Below are positions 14,547 through 20,362 of a stretch of DNA of 20,362 nucleotides, piece after piece. Source of the stretch: DATLHO01 sp035539855 (GTDB lineage Bacteria > Bacteroidota > Ignavibacteria > OLB7); contig DATLHO010000098.1 in NCBI GenBank assembly GCA_035539855.1, forward strand, positions 1 to 20,362. Reading direction: 5' to 3'. The notes below the pieces were generated by a model that did not search any database, was not told where the DNA came from, and was given only the letters and a program-made list of their open reading frames with translations. Every line of letters begins with the position of its first letter. Position 1 is the stretch's first letter. The translations under genes and the position numbers were made by a program.

Positions 14547-16598
14547 ATGAAGTTTTGCGGACTCTTCACGGGCATTCTCGCCTCCGCCGTGCTCTGCGCG
14601 CTGCCGCTTCGCGCGCAGACCGACGACGGCGCCGACACGAGTCGCACGTATCGGCTCGGTGAGGTCACCGTGCGGGCCGATTCGATACGTCGCGTCGAGC
14701 CGGCGTCGGTGCAGCAGGTACCGTATGTCCGGTTGTCCCGCACCGACGCGCCGACGGCCGCCGGACTCCTCTACCAGGTGCCCGCGGCGCGTGTTCAGAC
14801 GAACTCGCGCGGCGAGGCCCTCGTCTACCTGCGGGCGAGCGCCGAGCGTCAGGTTGCTCTCTTCTTCGACGGAGCCCTCATGAACGTGCCGTGGGACAAC
14901 CGGCTCGACATGAGCATGCTCCCGACCGGCGCCGTCGGCGGCATCACCGTCTCGAAGGGTGCGCCGTCGGTGCTCTACGGCGCGAACACGCTCGGCGGGA
15001 CGATCAACATGGTGTCGCTCGACCACGCCGACGAGGGCTCGTCGACGCAGATCAACACGCAGGCCGGCAGCAGCGGGCTCTTCGGCGCCTCGCTGGTGCA
15101 CACCGGTCGCCGCGGAGGCTTTCGCTACATCGCCGAGGGAGGCTACACGTCGCGCGAGGGCATCGCGCTTCCGCAGGGCGCGACCCTGCCGTTCAATCAG
15201 TCTGCCGATGCGCTGCGCACCAACAGCGATCTGCGCTCGATGAACCTCTACCTGCGCGCCGAGAACCAGTTCTCGAACGAGGCGGAGATCGGCCTGGCCG
15301 TGTTCTTCGCCGACGCCGAGAAGGGAGTCGCACCCGAGGGCCACGTCGAGGATGCGCGCTTCTGGCGGTATCCGTCCTGGCAGGGCCTGACCGTCTCGCT
15401 CAACAGCGAGCTGATCTTCGGCGCCGAGCGCGAGTGGTTCTTCCGCGGCGCCGCGTGGGGAACGCGCTTCGCACAGGACATCGCGCAATACGACGACGCC
15501 CTCTACGCGGTGCGGACCGCCCAGGAGGAGGATCGCGACGTGACGCTCGGTACGCGCCTGCTCCTTGGCCGCTCGCTCGGTGACGGACGCGTGACGCTCG
15601 CGCTCAACGGACTCAACTCCGTTCACGATCAGCGCGATCTCGCCTACGACAGCACCGGCGCGCTCATCGAGATGGTGGACGCGGGCGGCGCCATCGTCGA
15701 GTATCCGACGGCGACCTACGAGCAACGAGTCTACAGTCTCGGCGTCGAGGCCGAGCAGACGTTCGCGCCGGTCACCGTCACGCTCGGTGCGAGCCTCGAC
15801 GGCATGAGCACGCCACGCACCGGCGACAAGCCCGCGCAGGACGCGTTCGGCGACGTCAGCCTCGTCGGCGGCGCAAGCGTCGAGGTCAGCGAGGGTCTCG
15901 CCCTTCGCGTTTCCGGAGGCCGCAAGACGCGATTCCCGACGATGCGCGAGCTCTATGGCGAGGCGCTCCGCCGGTTCCTGATCAATCCCACCCTGAAACC
16001 AGAGGAGACCTGGGTCGGCGAGCTCGGACTCGAGAGTCGCGGCGACCTCGGCTCGCTCGGCCTCGTCGGCTTCTACTACGACACGAAGAACACCATCGAT
16101 CAGAGAACGCTCGACACGCTCGGCGGACGCAAGCGTCAGAGGATCAACCTGCCCGGCAGTCGCTCAGCGGGCCTCGAGCTCACCGGAACGCTGCGCGCGC
16201 TCGCCCCGCTGCGTCTCGATGGTCACTTCACGTTCGTCAGCGCGCGCGGCATAGGTAGCGCCGCCGACGGCGCAGACTCGAGCTTCTTCCTGACCGAGAA
16301 GCCGGAGATCATCTCGACGATCACCGCCGAGTATGCCTTCGCCTTCGGCCTGCTTCCGTCGATCGAGCTGGTGCACACCGGCCTGGCGTACTCGCCCAAC
16401 GACGACAATGAGATGGTGCGGCTTGAGCCTTCGACGGTCGTGAACCTGCGTCTTGCCTACCGGTTCACGCCGTGGGGCGAGACCCTCGCGCAGCTCTACG
16501 CGCGCATCAACAACGCGACCGACGCACTCGTTCAGCCGCAGCTCGGACTGCCCGCGGCGGGCCGGGAGATCGTCGCGGGAGTGAAACTGTCGCTGTAG
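14547..16598 (+). CDS. TonB-dependent outer membrane receptor
   Basis: A 683-residue outer-membrane beta-barrel transporter for an unknown ligand such as a metal chelate, cobalamin or a glycan, powered by TonB-ExbB-ExbD. It has a signal peptide (residues 1-23, ending LRAQ), a TonB-box-like segment GEVTVRA, then a plug domain (about 45-165) with VLYGANTLGGTINMVS, the usual end-of-plug motif. The remainder is alternating beta strands, including the conserved KPEETWVGELGLESR in the barrel and a C-terminal NNATDALVQPQLGLPAAGREIVAGVKLSL-type ending (Leu rather than the common Phe). ATG 14547 is preferred because it begins the signal peptide; the frame stays open upstream to 14418 but that part overlaps the promoter and terminator. 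No ligand-specific neighbour is present. Confidence 0.93.
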   Translation: MKFCGLFTGILASAVLCALPLRAQTDDGADTSRTYRLGEVTVRADSIRRVEPASVQQVPYVRLSRTDAPTAAGLLYQVPAARVQTNSRGEALVYLRASAERQVALFFDGALMNVPWDNRLDMSMLPTGAVGGITVSKGAPSVLYGANTLGGTINMVSLDHADEGSSTQINTQAGSSGLFGASLVHTGRRGGFRYIAEGGYTSREGIALPQGATLPFNQSADALRTNSDLRSMNLYLRAENQFSNEAEIGLAVFFADAEKGVAPEGHVEDARFWRYPSWQGLTVSLNSELIFGAEREWFFRGAAWGTRFAQDIAQYDDALYAVRTAQEEDRDVTLGTRLLLGRSLGDGRVTLALNGLNSVHDQRDLAYDSTGALIEMVDAGGAIVEYPTATYEQRVYSLGVEAEQTFAPVTVTLGASLDGMSTPRTGDKPAQDAFGDVSLVGGASVEVSEGLALRVSGGRKTRFPTMRELYGEALRRFLINPTLKPEETWVGELGLESRGDLGSLGLVGFYYDTKNTIDQRTLDTLGGRKRQRINLPGSRSAGLELTGTLRALAPLRLDGHFTFVSARGIGSAADGADSSFFLTEKPEIISTITAEYAFAFGLLPSIELVHTGLAYSPNDDNEMVRLEPSTVVNLRLAYRFTPWGETLAQLYARINNATDALVQPQLGLPAAGREIVAGVKLSL

Positions 16599-16628
16599 AG
16601 CGAGCCGCCTCCGTCCGATCCGATATGT

Positions 16629-16664
16629 GAAACGGGCGCTCCGCATCGGCGGAGCGCCCGTTTC
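16629..16664. terminator. Bidirectional terminator
   Basis: A perfect 16-bp stem (16629-16644 with 16649-16664) and an ATCG tetraloop. The stem starts GAAA and ends TTTC, giving a short T-run in each direction. It lies between the converging receptor and PRC-barrel genes, 30 and 20 nt from their stops. Confidence 0.85.
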
Positions 16665-16684
16665 GTTATGTGCCGACCGCGACG

Positions 16685-17329
16685 CTACAGCCCGCTCGAG
16701 GAGCCGTCCGTTTCGCCCGACGAACCGAGCGACCCGCGCCGCTCGCGCTCGGTGCGCTCGCGCTCCGCGCGCTGCTGTTCGGAGAGTCCGCCCTCGGAGC
16801 GACGACGCTCCGCACTGCTCAACGACGCCGAGCCCGAGTCCAGCGATCCGGAGCCTGGCTCGAACGAGCCGGACGTCTCATCCAGACGCGACTGATCCAT
16901 CTGCGACCCGCCGATTCGAGCCCCGCCCATCCGCGCCTCGCGCAGGCTCGGATCTTCGATCGTCGACGGCGGCATCACCGAGGTGCGATCGCCGTCGCGC
17001 GGTCGGAGCTGCTCGCCACCGAGTTCGGTGCTCCTTCGACCGATCCGCAACTGCGCTAGCTCGCCCGATCGGGTAGCCTCTCCGCCCGCTTCGCTCGTGC
17101 TGCCTGCGAGGCGCACGACGTGATCGCCGAGCGAGGCCGCCGAGGCGGTGACCCGCTCCCCGGAATCGAGAACGAGCGTGTCGACGCGCTCGCGATCGGT
17201 ATCGATAATCAGCTCCGTGACTGTGCCCATCCGCTTGCCGCTCGCATCGACCACTTCCCAGCCACGCACATCCTGGCTCTCATGCTCCAGCTCCCACTCG
17301 TCCGAGCGGGAAAGCTCCACTTTCGCCAT
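16685..17329 (-). CDS. PRC-barrel domain protein with disordered tail
   Basis: The 214-residue product has an N-terminal PRC-barrel (about residues 15-75): DVRGWEVVDASGKRMGTV, ELIIDTDRERVDTLVLDSGE and VTASAASLGDHVV, the usual short beta-barrel found in stress- or envelope-associated bacterial proteins and in RimM. Beyond about residue 80 it is low complexity: RPRDGDRTSVMPPS, then Ser/Gly/Glu/Arg-rich to the end (SEQQRAERERTERERRG). There is no signal peptide, so it is probably cytoplasmic. ATG 17329 is chosen because AGAGAGG lies 6 nt upstream; the frame is open to 17401 but that overlaps a leader hairpin. Specific function unknown; PRC-barrel proteins of this kind often respond to general stress. 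Confidence 0.82.
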   Translation of the reverse strand: MAKVELSRSDEWELEHESQDVRGWEVVDASGKRMGTVTELIIDTDRERVDTLVLDSGERVTASAASLGDHVVRLAGSTSEAGGEATRSGELAQLRIGRRSTELGGEQLRPRDGDRTSVMPPSTIEDPSLREARMGGARIGGSQMDQSRLDETSGSFEPGSGSLDSGSASLSSAERRRSEGGLSEQQRAERERTERERRGSLGSSGETDGSSSGL

Positions 17330-17364
17330 GGAAAACCTCTCTTCTGTTGATTGGTGGTTATCAT

Positions 17365-17402
17365 CGTGTCGAACCGCCGCGTCCCGCGCGGCGACCGACA
17401 CG
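17365..17402 (-). promoter_or_regulatory. Leader hairpin upstream of the PRC-barrel gene
   Basis: Two stacked 7-bp stems (17365-17371 with 17396-17402, and 17375-17381 with 17387-17393) are separated by a small internal loop and capped by 5 nt. The hairpin lies 36-73 nt upstream of the ATG on the leftward strand. It could be an RNA structure in the 5' leader or a DNA operator. Confidence 0.35.
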
Positions 17403-17439
17403 ACGGACCTCGTGCAGTAGGCCCAACTACCGTGCCCCC

Positions 17440-17470
17440 ACGTGCCGCGGCGGATATCATGGCGGCACGT
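17440..17470. promoter_or_regulatory. Inverted repeat in the divergent region
   Basis: ACGTGCCGC (17440-17448) and GCGGCACGT (17462-17470) form perfect 9-bp arms 13 nt apart. The 22-nt centre-to-centre spacing, about two helical turns, suits a dimeric regulator. It sits between the divergent PRC-barrel gene and small lipoprotein gene. The 290-nt region 17330-17619 otherwise holds the leader hairpin and the promoter-like site listed separately. Confidence 0.4.
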
Positions 17471-17520
17471 CGGTTGCGGGCGGGGGCGCCCCGGGCATGG
17501 TGTGGAGCGGAAGTGGCGAT

Positions 17521-17547
17521 TATCTTCAGCGCACTATTCGTGCGCTG
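17521..17547 (+). promoter_or_regulatory. Possible -10 with adjoining operator-like palindrome
   Basis: TATCTT at 17521-17526 is followed directly by the inverted repeat CAGCGCAC-TATTC-GTGCGCTG (17527-17547, 8-bp arms). If the hexamer is a -10, the palindrome covers the transcription start, a common place for a repressor. No good -35 is visible. The downstream gene begins 73 nt later. Confidence 0.35.
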
Positions 17548-17619
17548 CGTGTCGGTCCGTCGTCGACAGAATCCCGACTCGAAGCGGCAACCGTACTGCA
17601 CATCGTCCCGGAGAACGCC

Positions 17620-18087
17620 ATGCGATCCCTGACCCGAGCCGCTCTCGCGTTGACAGTTCTTGCCATCGGATGCGTCGACCCGTCGACCGACGCGTCCACG
17701 CCGGTCGGTTCGGTGATGTCCGCCACGGTGATGGACCATCCGGTCGTCATGCGCAATCTCACGCGCGATCGAATCGAGGACCGGTTCTTCGTCAGCGGTA
17801 CGACGGCGGTCGATCCTCCGAACGAAAACATCATCCTGAGCTTCGACAGCCTGTATGGTCCGGGAAGGATCGACATCAACCCAACGAGCACGCGCGTGCA
17901 GGTGCGCTACCGGCACCGGCCGAACGCGACGACCAACCGCGAGTTCAAGGGGATCTCTGGCCAGGTGACCATCGAGAATTTCACCGAAGCCTATGCGAGC
18001 GGGACCTTCAGTTTCACCGCGCAGCTCATCGGCGGAACCGACATGATCACGGTGAACGAAGGGAGCTTCGAGACGAGCCTACGGTGA
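17620..18087 (+). CDS. Small lipoprotein, DUF6252-like
   Basis: The 155-residue product has a short signal peptide and lipobox-like LAIGC, giving a mature N-terminal cysteine at about residue 18. The mature part is a small beta protein. The segment GISGQVTIENFTEAYASGTFSFTAQLIGG ending in EGSFETSLR resembles the SGTFSF pattern of DUF6252-type lipoproteins, as I recall them. Function unknown. The ATG is supported by GGAG 6 nt upstream. It converges on the amine oxidase gene with a 24-nt gap and no hairpin between them. Confidence 0.75.
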   Translation: MRSLTRAALALTVLAIGCVDPSTDASTPVGSVMSATVMDHPVVMRNLTRDRIEDRFFVSGTTAVDPPNENIILSFDSLYGPGRIDINPTSTRVQVRYRHRPNATTNREFKGISGQVTIENFTEAYASGTFSFTAQLIGGTDMITVNEGSFETSLR

Positions 18088-18111
18088 GCGACGACGCGTA
18101 CGCTTGCGGAA

Positions 18112-19755
18112 TCAGTCGACACGCGCACTGCGCGTCGTCGCGGCGATCACGGAGGCTGCGGCGATTCCACTGAGGGCGGCCCCTTCCATGAAGCCCTGCC
18201 ATTCGTAGAACGAGTTCGTGTGCTCGCCGGCGAAGTGGAGGTTGCCGACGCTGCGGCCCTCGATGCCAGCGATCGTGGTGAACTGACCGGGCGTGTAGCA
18301 CGTGTAGCTTCCGCGCGTCAGCGGGTTCGACGGCCAGTGCTCGAGGTGAGTGCGATAGGCTCCGGCACTGCGCGTCGCAGCAGCCGCGGCTCTTGGGAAG
18401 ACACGGTCGAGGTCGGCGAGAAAGCGCGACGTCTCGAGCTGGGCTCGGTTGGGATCCAGGCGCAGGCCCCGCACGCCGCCGGAGTAGTCGGTGAGAATCG
18501 CGCGCGAGCCCGTCGCGTTCACGGGATTGCTCTCCCACACCGTTTGCACGTTCGGCAGGTCGGCGTAGGCCGTTCCGTTGCCGTCGATCGCGCGCCACGG
18601 ACGAGAGGAGAATCCCACCATCATCTTCGCATTCATTCCGTAGCCAAGCGTGCGGATTGCCTCACGCTGCGCCGTTGGGATCGCAAGGCTCGCGTCGAGC
18701 TCGACGCCGCGCAGCACCGAGAACGGAACGGCAAGCACCACGGTATCGTGCGTGCGCGTGATCGTGCGGCTTCCATCACGCATCGTCAGCTCGATGCGGC
18801 CGGTGCTCGTGCGCCGAACGGCTACGAGTCGCAGACCGAGCTCGACGTCACGATCGAGCAGTCCCGCAAGGCCAGAAGTGATCCGGTCGTTGCCGTCGAC
18901 GATGTGGTAACGCTCGTCGCTGTAGACACCGAAGGGTTTGAACTTCGAGCGTCGATCGGCATGCACGAAGAGCAGGAAGTTCAGGCAGCTCTGCTGCTCG
19001 ATCTCGAGTCCGTACTCGGCGATGTACGCCTGTCTGATCGCCTCGCGCACCACCGGACCGGCAATGGTCCCGGTCGCGTTGCGACCGTCGAGATACTCGG
19101 CAAGACTGGTTCGATCGAGGGCGATGTCGGCGGCCGTATGCGAGCCCGCGGTGATCTCACCGGAGATCGCGCGCAGGTCGGCCCGCATGGTCGAGACGAA
19201 CGCGCGGAACTCCTCGACGACCGCGGCCTCGCCATAGCGCTGGCCGTCGAAGTAGTAGACGACGTCGCCGGGAAGCGTCTCCACGTTCTCGAGCTCGAGT
19301 CCAAACGAGCGCGCGTACCCGAGCATCGTCGTGTGAAGCGTATCGATGAACTCTCCTCCGCGCTCGGCGACCTGGCCGGGGAAGAATCCACGCAGTGAGT
19401 GCACGCGTCCTCCCACGCGATCGGCGGCGTCGTACACCGTCGCGCCGATGCCTCCCTCCTGCAGCTCGACCGCGCAGACGAGACCGGCAAGTCCGGCGCC
19501 GACGATACCCACGTCGGGTCCGGTCGACCCGCGACGACCGAGTGCCCTGACGGCCGACGGCGACAGCGCCGAGACTGCGCCGGCGGCGACGGCGAGCCCC
19601 GCGGTCGCCAGGAACTCGCGACGCGCGATCCGCCGCCGCTCGTGCTCCGCTTCGATGCGCTCGATGCCCTCGGCGGTCGGTAGATCGTTCCTGTCGCAGT
19701 ACGCTGCGATGCCGGCAATGCGCGACAGCGCACGATGCAGTGGCGAGCGGCTCAT
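18112..19755 (-). CDS. Tat-exported FAD-dependent amine oxidase
   Basis: A 547-residue flavoprotein of the monoamine oxidase / L-amino-acid oxidase superfamily, oxidising an unknown amine or related substrate. It has a twin-arginine signal IARREFLATAGLAVAAGA (R45-R46) after an unusually long 44-residue n-region, so the mature enzyme should be periplasmic. The FAD-binding Rossmann motif is VGIVGAGLAGLVCAVEL (GAGLAG at 86-91) followed by DAADRVGGRV. The C-terminal flavin motif is NLHFAGEHTNSFYEWQGFMEGAALSG. The middle part carries the substrate domain (about 190-420). ATG 19755 has GGAG 10 nt upstream and a good promoter further up. No aldehyde dehydrogenase or transporter is nearby to suggest the substrate. 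Confidence 0.9.
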   Translation of the reverse strand: MSRSPLHRALSRIAGIAAYCDRNDLPTAEGIERIEAEHERRRIARREFLATAGLAVAAGAVSALSPSAVRALGRRGSTGPDVGIVGAGLAGLVCAVELQEGGIGATVYDAADRVGGRVHSLRGFFPGQVAERGGEFIDTLHTTMLGYARSFGLELENVETLPGDVVYYFDGQRYGEAAVVEEFRAFVSTMRADLRAISGEITAGSHTAADIALDRTSLAEYLDGRNATGTIAGPVVREAIRQAYIAEYGLEIEQQSCLNFLLFVHADRRSKFKPFGVYSDERYHIVDGNDRITSGLAGLLDRDVELGLRLVAVRRTSTGRIELTMRDGSRTITRTHDTVVLAVPFSVLRGVELDASLAIPTAQREAIRTLGYGMNAKMMVGFSSRPWRAIDGNGTAYADLPNVQTVWESNPVNATGSRAILTDYSGGVRGLRLDPNRAQLETSRFLADLDRVFPRAAAAATRSAGAYRTHLEHWPSNPLTRGSYTCYTPGQFTTIAGIEGRSVGNLHFAGEHTNSFYEWQGFMEGAALSGIAAASVIAATTRSARVD

Positions 19756-19799
19756 GTGTGATCGACTCCAGGATTGTCGGAAGTTGGACGGGGGAAGCG

Positions 19800-19828
19800 A
19801 TAATACGCCAAGCACTGCGAGGCGGCAA
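19800..19828 (-). promoter_or_regulatory. Sigma70-like promoter of the amine oxidase gene
   Basis: On the leftward strand TTGCCG (19828-19823), exactly 17 nt, then TATTAT (19805-19800). Start would be near 19793, giving a leader of about 38 nt before ATG 19755. The heptamer repeat element begins only 3 nt upstream of the -35 box. Confidence 0.55.
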
Positions 19829-19830
19829 GG

Positions 19831-20053
19831 TGTCAGATGTTAGATGTTCGATGTTAGATGTCACGAGGCGGTACGGCTAACTTGTTGACTTTGCGGTGGA
19901 GTGTTCGGTAGCGGTTCTTTGTTATTGGTTTTTTGTTATTGGCTATTTGTCATTGGCTGGTGGTGGTCGGTTCGAGCCAATAACCAATAACCAATAACAA
20001 CCACCCGTCTCGCCTCGTGACATCTGACATCTGACCTCTAACATCCAACATCT
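19831..20053. repeat. Nested palindrome built of 7-bp tandem repeats
   Basis: Outer arms: 19831-19870 consists of heptamers of TGTTAGA type (TGTCAGA, TGTTAGA, TGTTCGA, TGTTAGA, TGTCACG) ending AGGCG. Its inverted copy is 20011-20053; about 34 of 40 positions match. Inner arms: 19914-19962 has heptamers of GTTATTG type (GTTCTTT, GTTATTG, GTTTTTT, GTTATTG, GCTATTT, GTCATTG), and 19978-19998 has three perfect CAATAAC units, its reverse complement. The element is much more AT-rich than its surroundings. It lies between divergent genes. The kind of repeat recalls the short heptanucleotide tandem repeats of cyanobacteria. No coding function is seen. Confidence 0.8.
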
Positions 20054-20055
20054 CA

Positions 20056-20362
20056 ATGCGTCTGATATCCGCGTTCCGCCAGGCCCCAGAGCGCGCTCTG
20101 TTGACTCTTCGTCGGTTTCCCGTCGTGCTTGTGGCGGGGGCGTTTCTTGCGGCGGTGATCATGATCGAGCCGGAGGGTGCGCTGGGCGAGCGGTTGGTGA
20201 TGACCGCTCTGCTTGCGGTGATCGTCGCGTTCGATCTGACGCTCGTGCGTGAGCGGCTCGGCGTCGGTGAGCTCGTCGGTCACGGAGCGGTCGCGGTGTT
20301 GAGCGCAGCGGTGCTGGCGGGGATCTTCGCCGGACTCGATGTCGTGGGGCATTCAGCCGTCG
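20056..20362 (+). CDS. Membrane protein, DUF4153-like, cut by window edge
   Basis: The first 102 codons of an open frame run to the window end without a stop. The N-terminus MRLISAFRQAPERALLTLRRFPVVLVAGAFLAA carries a positive amphipathic start followed by membrane segments at about residues 22-37, 47-61 and 76-93, with a cytoplasmic charged patch TLVRERLG between. The RRFP-plus-helix beginning resembles DUF4153 membrane proteins; this is moderate. ATG 20056 lies 3 nt after the heptamer palindrome and has no Shine-Dalgarno site, so translation may use a short or leaderless transcript. Function unknown. Confidence 0.65.
   Translation, partial: MRLISAFRQAPERALLTLRRFPVVLVAGAFLAAVIMIEPEGALGERLVMTALLAVIVAFDLTLVRERLGVGELVGHGAVAVLSAAVLAGIFAGLDVVGHSAV

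Noticed and set aside
17351..17632. Small rightward open frame in the divergent region
   Set aside because: It overlaps the inverted repeats and the small lipoprotein start in another frame and shows no domain or ribosome-binding site.
19831..20053. CRISPR array
   Set aside because: The units are 7 bp, contiguous without unique spacers, and arranged as inverted pairs; no cas gene is present.

Overview
The window is a high-GC bacterial chromosome segment with dense genes, several GTG starts and few strong Shine-Dalgarno sites. The gene content (TonB-dependent receptor, exported Tat substrates, lipoproteins, a YbiT-type ABC-F protein, orphan enzymes with no phage or plasmid genes) fits a diderm environmental bacterium. 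Gemmatimonadota is my best guess from the overall style; no rRNA or other marker is present to prove it.

Left part (1-5643). Three leftward genes are, in transcription order, an M48-family lipoprotein protease, dCTP deaminase (dcd) and DNA primase (dnaG). A 117-bp REP-like palindrome separates the first two. DnaG carries an extra-long linker built partly from five heptapeptide repeats. Divergent from the protease is a stand-alone iolB-type isomerase gene.

Centre (5722-12562). Two leftward genes encode exported paralogues of about 275-280 residues that share a PCAQxxCDS motif and have no family I can name with certainty. Divergent from them is a tightly coupled three-gene operon: a glutathionylspermidine-synthase-like ATP-grasp ligase, a Tat-type lipoprotein with a Gly/Ser/Arg/Tyr-rich tail, and a DUF1517-like protein. 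A polytopic membrane 4Fe-4S protein follows. The ligase, lipoprotein and DUF1517-like trio, together with the divergent exported pair, is the best candidate here for a poorly described system, possibly ATP-dependent modification of an envelope protein.

Right part (12767-20362). This part holds a YbiT-like ABC-F ATPase with a clear terminator, a TonB-dependent receptor with a good promoter, a convergent PRC-barrel protein, a small lipoprotein and a Tat-exported FAD amine oxidase. Next comes a 223-bp nested palindrome made of 7-bp tandem repeats, and then the start of a membrane protein (DUF4153-like) cut by the window edge. I found no rRNA, tRNA, CRISPR array, transposase or integrase.
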